DNA of 64,000 nucleotides. Origin: Streptomyces sp. NBC_00568. GTDB lineage: Bacteria > Actinomycetota > Actinomycetes > Streptomycetales > Streptomycetaceae. Position 1 is the stretch's first letter, and every line of letters starts with the position of its first letter. Where the stretch lies: positions 5,943,001 to 6,007,000 of the forward strand of contig NZ_JAPENW010000001.1 of assembly GCF_026341855.1 (NCBI RefSeq). Reading direction: 5' to 3'. Below are positions 17,084 through 25,017 of the stretch, piece by piece. The notes below the pieces were generated by a model. The model saw only the letters and a list, made by a program, of their open reading frames with translations. It was not told the origin of the DNA and made no database searches. Position numbers and translations under genes: made by a program.

Positions 17084-17994
17084 GTAATGTGACCCGGAAG
17101 CACACCGCTCTGCCCAAGGCGCAGATCCTCATCGAGGCGCTGCCCTGGCTGACCCGGCACCGTGGCAAGACCGTCGTCGTCAAGTTCGGCGGCAACGCCA
17201 TGATCGACGCCGAGCTGAAGGCCGCCTTCGCCCAGGACATCGTCTTCCTGCACCACGCGGGCCTCAAGCCGGTCGTCGTGCACGGCGGCGGACCGCAGAT
17301 CAGCGCCGCCCTCGACCGGCACGGCATCGTCAGCGAGTTCAAGGCGGGCCTGCGCGTCACCACCGAGGACGCGATGGACGTCGTCCGCATGGTGCTGGCC
17401 GGACACGTCCAGCGGGAACTGGTCGGACTCCTCAACGAGCACGGACCGCTCGCCGTCGGCCTCACCGGTGAGGACGCGCACACCATCACCGCGACCAAGC
17501 ACCAGCCCACGATCGACGGCCAGTTGGTCGACATCGGGCGGGTGGGCGAGATCACCGCCATCGACACGGGCGCGATCGAGGCGCTGCTCGCCGACGGCCG
17601 GATCCCGGTCGTCTCCTCGATCGCCCGGAGCCAGGACGACGGACATGTCTACAACGTCAATGCTGATACGGCGGCTGCGGCACTCGCTGCCGCGCTGGGC
17701 GCCGAGACGCTCATGGTCCTCACGGACGTCGAGGGTCTCTACGAGGACTGGCCGAACAGCGACGAGGTGATCAGCCGCCTCACCGCCTCCCAGCTGGAGA
17801 AGCTCCTTCCCGAGCTGGCCAGCGGCATGGTGCCGAAGATGGAGGGCTGTCTGCACGCCGTACGCAACGGCGTCACCACCGCCCGTGTCATCGACGGCCG
17901 GGTCCAGCACTCGATCCTGCTGGAGATCTTCACCGACGAAGGCATCGGCACGATGGTCGTGCCGGACGACGAGGAAGCGGGGGACGCGGCATGA
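17080..17994 (+). CDS. argB: Acetylglutamate kinase
   Basis: Phosphorylates N-acetylglutamate with ATP, the committed and usually arginine-inhibited step. 304 residues of the amino-acid-kinase fold: KTVVVKFGGNAM, VVHGGGPQIS and the NVNADTAAAALAAALGAETL nucleotide-binding region are all intact. An N-terminal extension of about 25 residues before the first strand (LPKAQILIEALPWLTRHRGK) is like the arginine-sensitive hexameric enzymes, so feedback inhibition by arginine is likely. GTG start overlapping argJ by four bases. Confidence 0.96.
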   Translation: MSNVTRKHTALPKAQILIEALPWLTRHRGKTVVVKFGGNAMIDAELKAAFAQDIVFLHHAGLKPVVVHGGGPQISAALDRHGIVSEFKAGLRVTTEDAMDVVRMVLAGHVQRELVGLLNEHGPLAVGLTGEDAHTITATKHQPTIDGQLVDIGRVGEITAIDTGAIEALLADGRIPVVSSIARSQDDGHVYNVNADTAAAALAAALGAETLMVLTDVEGLYEDWPNSDEVISRLTASQLEKLLPELASGMVPKMEGCLHAVRNGVTTARVIDGRVQHSILLEIFTDEGIGTMVVPDDEEAGDAA

Positions 17995-19178
17995 CCGGCA
18001 ACGAAGAGCTCACCCAGCGGTGGCAGGGCGCGCTCATGGACAACTACGGCACCCCGCGACTGCCGCTCGTCCGCGGTGCCGGAACCAAACTGTGGGACGC
18101 CGACGGCAAGGAGTACCTCGACTTCGTCGGCGGCATCGCGGTCAACGCGCTCGGACACGGCCACCCCGCGATCGTCGAGGCCGTGACCCGGCAGATCGGC
18201 TCCCTCGGCCATGTCTCGAACCTCTTCGTCGCCGAACCGCCCGTCGCGCTCGCCGAACGGCTGCTCCAGCTCTTCGGGCGCGAGGGCCGGGTGTACTTCT
18301 GCAACTCGGGGGCCGAGGCCAACGAGGGCGCCTTCAAGATCGGCCGGCTGACCGGCCGGACCCATATGGTCGCCACCACCGGCGGCTTCCACGGCCGGAC
18401 CATGGGCGCCCTCGCGCTCACCGGCCAGCCCGGCAAGCAGGAGCCCTTCCTGCCGCTGCCCGGCGATGTCACGCATGTCCCGTACGGGGACGCGCAGGCC
18501 CTCGCCGAGGCGGTCACCCAGGACACCGCGCTGGTGATCATCGAGCCCATCCAGGGCGAGAACGGCGTGGTCGTGCCGCCCCCCGGCTACCTCAAGGCGG
18601 CCCGCGCGATCACCGCGGCCAACGGCGCCCTGCTCGTGCTGGACGAGGTGCAGACCGGAATCGGCCGTACCGGCCACTGGTTCGAGTACCAGGCCCACGA
18701 GGGCGTCCTGCCCGACGTCGTCACGCTCGCCAAGGGCCTCGGCGGCGGACTGCCGCTCGGTGCCACCGTCGCCTTCGGCCGCGCCGCCGGGCTGCTGAAG
18801 CCCGGCCACCACGGCACGACCTTCGGCGGCAACCCGGTCGTCTGCGCCGCGGGACTCGCCGTGCTCGACACGATCGAGTCCGAGGGACTCCTGGAGAACG
18901 TGAAGCGCGCGAGCGAGAAACTGCGGGACGGGATCGAGGGTTCCGGCCATCCGTTGATCGACCATGTCCGGGGTGCGGGACTGCTCCTGGGTATCGTGCT
19001 CACCGAGCCGCTCGCGCCCCAGGTGCAGCAGGCGGCTCAGGACGCCGGTCTCCTGGTGAACGCGCCCGCCCCCGATGTCGTACGGCTGATGCCGCCGCTG
19101 AATCTCGGCGATGACGAAGTGGACGCGTTCCTCCGGGCCCTTCCCGGCATCCTCGACGCAGCCAACGGGGACGGATGA
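17991..19178 (+). CDS. argD: Acetylornithine aminotransferase
   Basis: PLP enzyme of 395 residues converting N-acetylglutamate semialdehyde to N-acetylornithine with glutamate as donor. Class-III aminotransferase motifs are intact: FCNSGAEANEGAFK, GFHGRTMGALALTG, LDEVQTGIGRTG and the PLP-lysine segment VTLAKGLGGGLPLGA (K248). ATG overlaps the argB stop (ATGA). It may also act as succinyldiaminopimelate aminotransferase in lysine synthesis, as is known for some ArgD enzymes. Confidence 0.96.
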   Translation: MTGNEELTQRWQGALMDNYGTPRLPLVRGAGTKLWDADGKEYLDFVGGIAVNALGHGHPAIVEAVTRQIGSLGHVSNLFVAEPPVALAERLLQLFGREGRVYFCNSGAEANEGAFKIGRLTGRTHMVATTGGFHGRTMGALALTGQPGKQEPFLPLPGDVTHVPYGDAQALAEAVTQDTALVIIEPIQGENGVVVPPPGYLKAARAITAANGALLVLDEVQTGIGRTGHWFEYQAHEGVLPDVVTLAKGLGGGLPLGATVAFGRAAGLLKPGHHGTTFGGNPVVCAAGLAVLDTIESEGLLENVKRASEKLRDGIEGSGHPLIDHVRGAGLLLGIVLTEPLAPQVQQAAQDAGLLVNAPAPDVVRLMPPLNLGDDEVDAFLRALPGILDAANGDG

Positions 19179-19201
19179 TCACGGGAAATGGGACGACGAC
19201 G

Positions 19202-19738
19202 ATGAGTCAGGCGCAGGACCACGAGCACGCAGGGCCTGCCGTGCCGCAGACCCGCACCGCACGCCACCGCCGGATCGTGGACATCCTCAACCGGCAACCG
19301 GTGCGCTCGCAGAGCCAGTTGGCGAAGCTTCTCGCCGACGACGGGCTGAACGTCACCCAGGCGACGCTCTCCCGGGACCTCGACGAGCTGAACGCGGTGA
19401 AGATCCGCAACAACGACGGCGACCTCATCTACGCGGTGCCGAGCGAGGGCGGGTTCCGCACCCCGCGCGCGCCGCTGGGGGAGTCGGCGAAGGAGGAGCG
19501 GATGCGCAGGCTCTCCTCGGAGCTGCTGATCTCCGCGGAGGCCTCGGCGAATCTCGTGGTCCTGCGCACCCCGCCGGGGGCCGCTCAGTTCCTCGCCTCG
19601 GCGATCGACCAGGCGGAGCTGCACGACATTCTCGGGACGATCGCGGGTGACGACACCCTGCTGCTGATCAGCCGCGGTCCGACGGGTGGGCAGGCACTGG
19701 CCGATCACCTGCTGCGGCTGGCCCAGAACCATCACTGA
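19202..19738 (+). CDS. argR: Arginine repressor
   Basis: Hexameric arginine-responsive DNA-binding protein, 178 residues from the ATG at 19202. The N-terminal winged helix (RHRRIVDILNRQPVRSQSQLA, VTQATLSRDLDEL) and the C-terminal arginine-binding domain with GTIAGDDTLLLISR are clear. An alternative ATG at 19175 overlaps the argD stop and would add nine residues. I prefer 19202 because it gives the usual MSQAQ-type start I recall from Streptomyces ArgR; no strong ribosome site distinguishes the two. As the last gene of the operon it represses its own synthesis through the ARG boxes at argC and probably argG. Confidence 0.93.
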   Translation: MSQAQDHEHAGPAVPQTRTARHRRIVDILNRQPVRSQSQLAKLLADDGLNVTQATLSRDLDELNAVKIRNNDGDLIYAVPSEGGFRTPRAPLGESAKEERMRRLSSELLISAEASANLVVLRTPPGAAQFLASAIDQAELHDILGTIAGDDTLLLISRGPTGGQALADHLLRLAQNHH

Positions 19739-19752
19739 CAGGTACGACGGCG

Positions 19753-19781
19753 GAGGCGCGCCCCGGAAAGGGGTGCGCCTC
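19753..19781 (+). terminator. argR terminator hairpin
   Basis: GAGGCGCGCCCC, loop GGAAA, then GGGGTGCGCCTC (12 pairs including one G-U), 14 bases after the argR stop and followed by CGGCTTGTGTGTG. It separates the arginine operon from the convergent apbE operon. Confidence 0.75.
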
Positions 19782-19860
19782 GGCTTGTGTGTGCCTCTGA
19801 CACGGGGGCGGGCACGGCCGACCGACGGGCGCCCGCGCTCCTGCCCCTGAAGGGACCCGG

Positions 19861-20652
19861 TCACCCCAGACGCCGGGCGAGCCCTCCCGTGCATCTGACC
19901 TCGTCGCCCGCCGTGATGAGCAGGGCCTCCACGTCCGGGAGCGACTCCAGCCAGTCGAGACCCGCCCGCGAGCCCATCGCGAAGGCCGCGGTCGCCCAGG
20001 CGTCCACCCAGGTCAGACGGGGGCCCACCACGGTCACGGCCAGCAGGTCGGTGACCGCGGACTTGCCGGTGCGGGGGTCGACGATATGGGCGCCGCGTTC
20101 GGCGGTGCCGGAGGTCGCCACGGCCAGCTCGGCGACGCCGGCCGCGGAGACCACGGCGGCGAGCGAGCCCGGGCGGAGCGGATCCGACACGCCCACCCGC
20201 CAGGGGCGGTGCGGCCCGGGGACGCCGCACAGCTGCACGTCGCCGCCGCCGTTGACGCTCACCCCGCTCGCCCCGGCCGCGACCAGGTGCAGGGCCGCGC
20301 GTTCGGCCGCCCAGCCCTTGACGATCCCCGTCGGATCGAGCTGCCCCTCGTACCGCGTGCTGAACCAGCCGTCGCTGAGCCGTTCCGCCTCCGCGCCCAG
20401 CTCGAGCACTTCGGCGACCTCCGGGTCGCACTCCTCGACGGTGAGCTCTCCGCGCACCAGCCGCGAGATCTGACTGTCCTCGCGGTAGGTGCTGAACACC
20501 TCGTCCACACGGTGGAGTCGGGCGATCGCCTCCTCCAACGCCGTCCGCACGACGGCCGGTTCCCCGCCGCGCACGTCGAAGGAGAAGACGGTGCCCATCA
20601 CTTCCTCGGCATGGCGCAGCGCCGGCGGTGCCTCCTCCGCGGGTTCAGCCAC
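19861..20652 (-). CDS. apbE: FAD:protein FMN transferase (ApbE)
   Basis: Covalently attaches FMN from FAD to a threonine in FMN-binding (FMN_bind) domains. 263 residues, at the short end of the family. Recognisable segments are MGTVFSFDV, STYREDSQIS, DPTGIVKGWAAERAA, VNGGGDVQL, VATSGTAERGAHIVDP and WVDAWATAAFAMG. No lipobox or signal peptide is visible, so the enzyme may act in the cytoplasm before export or be loosely associated. Its GTG start overlaps the stop of the double FMN-binding gene by eight bases, so modifier and substrate are made together. It is the last gene of the five-gene operon. Confidence 0.92.
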   Translation of the reverse strand: MAEPAEEAPPALRHAEEVMGTVFSFDVRGGEPAVVRTALEEAIARLHRVDEVFSTYREDSQISRLVRGELTVEECDPEVAEVLELGAEAERLSDGWFSTRYEGQLDPTGIVKGWAAERAALHLVAAGASGVSVNGGGDVQLCGVPGPHRPWRVGVSDPLRPGSLAAVVSAAGVAELAVATSGTAERGAHIVDPRTGKSAVTDLLAVTVVGPRLTWVDAWATAAFAMGSRAGLDWLESLPDVEALLITAGDEVRCTGGLARRLG

Positions 20653-21451
20653 CGGCCTTGTCCAGGGCCGACTGCAGCGACTTCTTGTATCCGCCGGAGG
20701 TGTAGGTGGCGCCGGAGACGGCGTCGATGTCGGCGCTGCCGCCGGCCGCGACGGCCTCCTGGTTGAGCTTCGGGACCGCGTTGTCGCTGACTTCCGTGCT
20801 GCGCCCGCCGCTCGGTGCCTGGACCGCCTCGGCCTTGGTGACCTTGGTGCCGATGAACGTGAGACGGACCTGGACGGGGCCGTACTGGGTCTGGGCGATC
20901 GTGCCGGTGATGATGCGGGTCTCCGCGGCCGGGGCCTTCGGCGACGGGGACGCCGCCCCGGCCGCTCCCGAGGACTCCGACGAGCCGCCGGCGGTCTTCG
21001 CCTTGTCCAGGGCCGACTGCAGGGACTTCTTGTATCCGCCGCTGGTGTAGGTGGCGCCGGAGACGGTGTCGATGTCGGCGCTCTGCGCGGTGAGCACCGC
21101 CTTGTTGAGTTCGGGTACCGCGAGGGCGGTCTTCTGGCCGCTGGTTCCGCCCTCGGGCGCCTGGACCGCGTCGGCCTTGGTGATCTTGCCGCCGCTCATG
21201 GTCAGCCGCACCTGGACCGGCCCGTACTGGGTCTTCACCACGTCACCGGTGACGCTCCGGGTACCCGACTGCTGGGCACTGCCGCCCTGCGGCGACTCCT
21301 GCCCGGCCGCGGTCTGCTGGGGCGCCGCTCCGCCCTGCGCCGACGCGGCGGCCGGATCGGACGCCGGTTTGAGCGCGAGCAGCAGCACGATTCCGGACAC
21401 GGTGGCGGCGGTCGCGAGCATGAACCGCCGTATGGGGTGACTCTTCTTCAT
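20645..21451 (-). CDS. Exported protein with two FMN-binding domains
   Basis: Membrane-anchored or secreted protein of 268 residues: KKSHPIRRF then a hydrophobic segment (residues 11-28), a Ser/Gln/Gly-rich linker, and two tandem FMN_bind domains (about 65-150 and 178-266). Each contains the flavinylation motif SGAT followed by YTSGGYKKSLQSALDK; the predicted FMN-bearing residues are T134 and T249. The two domains are near copies. It should carry covalent FMN outside the membrane and pass electrons from the adjacent reductase. It lies 19 bases downstream of the reductase gene and overlaps apbE. Confidence 0.88.
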   Translation of the reverse strand: MKKSHPIRRFMLATAATVSGIVLLLALKPASDPAAASAQGGAAPQQTAAGQESPQGGSAQQSGTRSVTGDVVKTQYGPVQVRLTMSGGKITKADAVQAPEGGTSGQKTALAVPELNKAVLTAQSADIDTVSGATYTSGGYKKSLQSALDKAKTAGGSSESSGAAGAASPSPKAPAAETRIITGTIAQTQYGPVQVRLTFIGTKVTKAEAVQAPSGGRSTEVSDNAVPKLNQEAVAAGGSADIDAVSGATYTSGGYKKSLQSALDKAGG

Positions 21452-21470
21452 CGCTCCTGACTCCCGTCGC

Positions 21471-22850
21471 TCACATCTCGAACGACTCGTGATGGATGCG
21501 GCGGGCGGGAACCCCCGCGCCGCGCAGTGCGTCGTACACCTGCTGCGCGAAGCCGGGCGGCCCGCACATGAAGACGTCGTGGCTGTCGATGTCGGGCAGC
21601 TTGCGGCGCAGGGACTCCGCCGAGATGTCCGGGCGCTCCCCGTCGGGGCTGTTCACCGCGTACATCAGACGCGCCCCGCGCTCCTGGGAGATGGCGGCGA
21701 GCTCGTCCCACAGGGCCAGGTCCTGGGTGGTGTTGGCGCGGTAGAGCAGCGTGAGGTCGCCGGACGCGCCGGGGAGGGTCTCGAACAGGGCCCGCATCGG
21801 GGTGATGCCGACACCGCCCGCCACCAGGAGCACCTTGCCGCGACTGCGCTTGCCGGCCGTCAGGGCTCCGTACGGGCCCTCGGCCCACACCCGGGTGCCC
21901 GGCTCCAGATCGCGCAGGGCGGCGCTGTGGTCGCCGATCGCCTTCACGGTGATGCGGAGCATGTTGGGGCGGGGTGCCGCCGAGAGCGAGTACGGGTGGG
22001 AGCTGAAACGCATCCCGGGCGCCAGGAAGCGCCAGCGGAAGAACTGCCCTGCCTCCGCGCCCATCCGGTGCAGCTTGCGCCCGCTGATCAGTACCGACAC
22101 GATGCCGGGCGTCTCCTCGATGACCGCCTCGACCCGCATCCGGTGCTTCAGGTTCAGCCGGACAGGAGAAAGGATTCGGTACCAGAGGACCAGGGCCGTC
22201 ACCGACCCGTACAGCCCGTACCAGACGGTCTTGGCGACGGGTTCCACCGCGAAGTCGTTGCCGGTGGACAGCTGGTGCCAGAACGTCAGGAACACCGCGG
22301 CGTACGTCAGCAGGTGGACGTGGTACCAGGTGTCGTACGGGATCAGCCGGCGCAGCCAGCCCATGGAGATGAACCCGATGAGCACGAGCAGGCCCGTGCC
22401 GATCGCGGCCTTGCCCATGTCGGGCAGCTGGTTGACCGAGTCGACGGTCTGCTGAACGATTCCGCCGAGGCCCTTGCCGGACTGCAGGGCATAGCCCCAC
22501 ATCGTCAGGAAGAGGTGGGCGAGGACCAGGCAGATCGTGTAGCGGCCGGTCATCGCGTGCCAGCGCGCCACCCGGTCGGATCCCACCCTGCGTTCCAGGG
22601 CGGGCACGCGGGCCATCTGCAGCACCACGAGTGCCATCAGATATCCGGCGAGCAGCCCGGTGATGCGGCCCGCGTTGAGGATCCTGCCGTTGTTGTCCGC
22701 GATGGACGGGGTGTTGTTCCACCACAGCCAGATGACTCCCGCCGCGCCCGCCCAGACGGCGATCAGCAGCGGGACGGCGGGCGAGCGGCGAGGGCGGATT
22801 CGGCGCATGGTCTGGCGCCGCGCGGCGCGACCACCGGCGATCGTGGACAC
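21471..22850 (-). CDS. Ferric-reductase-like membrane flavoprotein B
   Basis: Integral membrane oxidoreductase of 459 residues. The first 230 residues hold about six membrane helices of the ferric-reductase type with paired histidines that could bind heme (WHAMTGRYTICLVLAHLF, YHVHLLTYAAVFLTFWHQ). The C-terminal half is a cytoplasmic FNR-like module: FAD segment HPYSLSAAP, NAD(P) segment LLVAGGVGITPMRALFE and the terminal MCGPPGFAQQVYDAL. It should move electrons from NAD(P)H through FAD and possibly heme across the membrane to the FMN-binding partner. It is a paralogue of the gene at 23452-24813, ending with the same IHHESFE. Confidence 0.88.
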   Translation of the reverse strand: MSTIAGGRAARRQTMRRIRPRRSPAVPLLIAVWAGAAGVIWLWWNNTPSIADNNGRILNAGRITGLLAGYLMALVVLQMARVPALERRVGSDRVARWHAMTGRYTICLVLAHLFLTMWGYALQSGKGLGGIVQQTVDSVNQLPDMGKAAIGTGLLVLIGFISMGWLRRLIPYDTWYHVHLLTYAAVFLTFWHQLSTGNDFAVEPVAKTVWYGLYGSVTALVLWYRILSPVRLNLKHRMRVEAVIEETPGIVSVLISGRKLHRMGAEAGQFFRWRFLAPGMRFSSHPYSLSAAPRPNMLRITVKAIGDHSAALRDLEPGTRVWAEGPYGALTAGKRSRGKVLLVAGGVGITPMRALFETLPGASGDLTLLYRANTTQDLALWDELAAISQERGARLMYAVNSPDGERPDISAESLRRKLPDIDSHDVFMCGPPGFAQQVYDALRGAGVPARRIHHESFEM

Positions 22851-22931
22851 GGTTCCTCCGTGTTCGTCCTGGAGACGGGGCGAGGGGAGTGGCCCCCTGG
22901 CCCAGAGATACGGTCCACGACGCCCGTGCGT

Positions 22932-23444
22932 TCAGAGGCCGGCGGAGTCGAGTGCCGACTGGAGGGACTGCTTGTATCCGTCGCTGGTGTACGTGGCCCC
23001 CGAGACCGAGTCGATCCCCGCGCTCTGCGCTGCCAGCGCCTCACGCCTGAGCTGGGGAATCGCGTAGCTGTTGATCTCCTGGTCCCTGGGATTCTCCGAG
23101 GGGTAGGCGACCGCCGTCACCTCGGTGATCCTGCCGTTCTTCAGCGTGATCCGCACCTGGACCGGGCCCCAACGGGTCTGCACCGTGTCGCCGGTGACGG
23201 TCCTGGTCCCCGTGCTCTTCGTGCTCCCGGACGATCCGGAGGAGCCACCCGAGGAACTTCCCGAGGAGGCCCCGGACGAGCCTCCCGGGGAGGAGGACGA
23301 GGAATGACCCACGGACGAGGACGCCTCGGCCGGGGCCGGTGGCGTGTGCGGCTTCAGCGAGAGCAGCAGGACGACACCGGTGACCGTGGTGGCGGCCGCC
23401 AGCGTCACCCGGCGCAGCGGACGGTTCTTCTTCAGCCCGTGCAC
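22932..23444 (-). CDS. Exported protein with one FMN-binding domain
   Basis: Membrane-anchored protein of 170 residues: basic start, hydrophobic segment (about residues 13-30), a Ser/Gly linker (about 40-78) and one FMN_bind domain with DSVSGAT followed by YTSDGYKQSLQSAL; T151 is the predicted FMN attachment site. The GTG at 23444 lies eight bases after the stop of the upstream reductase gene; a longer frame would overlap that gene. It is the single-domain counterpart of the double-domain protein two genes downstream. Confidence 0.85.
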   Translation of the reverse strand: MHGLKKNRPLRRVTLAAATTVTGVVLLLSLKPHTPPAPAEASSSVGHSSSSSPGGSSGASSGSSSGGSSGSSGSTKSTGTRTVTGDTVQTRWGPVQVRITLKNGRITEVTAVAYPSENPRDQEINSYAIPQLRREALAAQSAGIDSVSGATYTSDGYKQSLQSALDSAGL

Positions 23445-23451
23445 GGCGGCC

Positions 23452-24813
23452 TCACAGCTCGAACGACTCGTGGTGGATACGGCGGTCGGGGACACCCGCT
23501 GCGCGCAGCACCCCGTAGAGGTCCCGCGCCATCGCGGGAGGTCCGCAGAGATAGACGTCGTGCTCGGCGATGTCCGGCACGCTCTCGCGGAGCGACTCGG
23601 CGGTGAGCCGCGGGCGCGTGCCGTCGGCGGCGTTCACCGCGTACAGGACGCGGGCCCCGCGCCACCGCGCGATGGCCTCCAGCTCGCCGCCCAGCGCCAG
23701 GTCCTCGGCCGTGCGCGCCCGGTAGAGCAGCGTGACCCGGCCCGGCAGCGTCTCGAACAGGGCGCGTAGCGGCGTGATGCCCACGCCGCCCGCGATCAGC
23801 AGGGCCTTCGACGACGTGCTCCGGTCGGCGGTCAGCGAGCCGTACGGGCCCTCGGCCCACACCCGGGTGCCGGGCCGCAGCAGTCCCACGGCCGCGCTGT
23901 GGTCGCCGAGCGCCTTCACCGTGATCCGCATCCGGTCCGGCCGGGGCGGCGCCGACAGCGAGTACGGCGTCGAGGTCCACCGCATCCCGTCCGAGAGGAA
24001 CCTCCAGCGGAAGAACTGGCCCGGCCGGGCGCCCAGTTCGTCCAGTCGCTCACCCCGGACCACGACGGAGAAGACTCCGGGGGACTCCCGGTGCACGGCC
24101 TCCACGCGCAGCCGGTGGCGCAGGTTGAGCCGTACCGGGGCGAGCAGCCGGAACCATACGACGAGCGCGGCCGTACCGAGGTAGAGCGCGTACCAGGCGG
24201 CCCGCGCGGCCTGGTCGCCGACGAAGTCGGAGCCGAGCGCGAGCTGGTGGAAGAAGGCCAGGAAGACCGCCGCGTACGTCAGCAGGTGCACGTAGTACCA
24301 GAACTCGTGGCTGATCCGGCGGCGGGCCAGGCGCGCCGAGGTGATCCCGACGGCGAACAGGATCACCGTGCCGATTGTCGCCTTGAGCATGTCCGGATAG
24401 TCGAACACCACGCTCAGCGTCTCGTGCACGATGCCCGACCCGTCCTGGGCGGCGTATCCGAAGAGGATCAGCGCGACGTGCGCGACCAGCAGGCAGATCG
24501 TGTAGCGGCCGGCCATGGCGTGCCAGCGGGCCACCCGGTCGGAGCCGACGCGCCGCTCCAGGAGCGGCACCCTGGCCATCAGCGCCACCAGGACGGCGCA
24601 GCCGTAGCCGCACAGCAGCCCGGCGATCCGCCCCGCGTCCGTCAGCCATCCGGCCGTGCCCACCACCGACCCGGTGTCGGTCCACCAGAGGGCGAGGACC
24701 CCGGCCGCTCCCGCCCACAACAGGGCCAGCAGGGGCCCCGCGGGCGAGAGCCGCGGTCGCCCGCGTCCTCGTGTCGGGCGCGGGTCCGCCACCCGCTCGT
24801 ACACCGTGGTCAT
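23452..24813 (-). CDS. Ferric-reductase-like membrane flavoprotein A
   Basis: First gene of the operon, 453 residues, same plan as the paralogue at 21471-22850: six membrane helices with WHAMAGRYTICLLVAHVAL and YYVHLLTYAAVFLAFFHQL, then the FAD segment TPYSLSAPP, NAD(P) segment LLIAGGVGITPLRALFE and terminal LCGPPAMARDLYG. Long stretches are identical between the two (for example LLTYAAVFL and PYSLSA), showing duplication followed by divergence. ATG at 24813 has AAGGAAAC just upstream. The divergent response-regulator gene and two phased direct-repeat boxes lie upstream. Confidence 0.88.
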   Translation of the reverse strand: MTTVYERVADPRPTRGRGRPRLSPAGPLLALLWAGAAGVLALWWTDTGSVVGTAGWLTDAGRIAGLLCGYGCAVLVALMARVPLLERRVGSDRVARWHAMAGRYTICLLVAHVALILFGYAAQDGSGIVHETLSVVFDYPDMLKATIGTVILFAVGITSARLARRRISHEFWYYVHLLTYAAVFLAFFHQLALGSDFVGDQAARAAWYALYLGTAALVVWFRLLAPVRLNLRHRLRVEAVHRESPGVFSVVVRGERLDELGARPGQFFRWRFLSDGMRWTSTPYSLSAPPRPDRMRITVKALGDHSAAVGLLRPGTRVWAEGPYGSLTADRSTSSKALLIAGGVGITPLRALFETLPGRVTLLYRARTAEDLALGGELEAIARWRGARVLYAVNAADGTRPRLTAESLRESVPDIAEHDVYLCGPPAMARDLYGVLRAAGVPDRRIHHESFEL

Positions 24814-24898
24814 GTTTCCGTCCTTCGTCCGGCGGTCCGGGAGGAAACTGTGCGTCCGGAACTTCTGAGGAGGCTCTGAACGGGCGGGTTCTGCGCGG

Positions 24899-24984
24899 AC
24901 TCACAGCAAACTGAGAGCGGGGGAGGCGGAGAACCGGGGAAACGGCGGACTCGAGCGCGAGGTGACTCAGAGGAAACTCAGAGG
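24899..24984. promoter_or_regulatory. Two 11-bp-phased direct-repeat boxes between operon and TCS
   Basis: Box 1 ACTCACAGCAAACTGAGAGC at 24899-24918 and box 2 ACTCAGAGGAAACTCAGAGG at 24965-24984. Each is a pair of 9-base direct repeats offset by 11 bases with AA between. The boxes themselves are 66 bases (six times 11) apart. Direct repeats at one helical turn are the usual binding pattern of OmpR-type response regulators, and one of these is encoded next door. Box 1 is nearer the reductase start and box 2 nearer the regulator start. Confidence 0.7.
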
Positions 24985-25017
24985 CCACGCGGCAGGGCGC
25001 GGCCATCGGGAGGAGCG

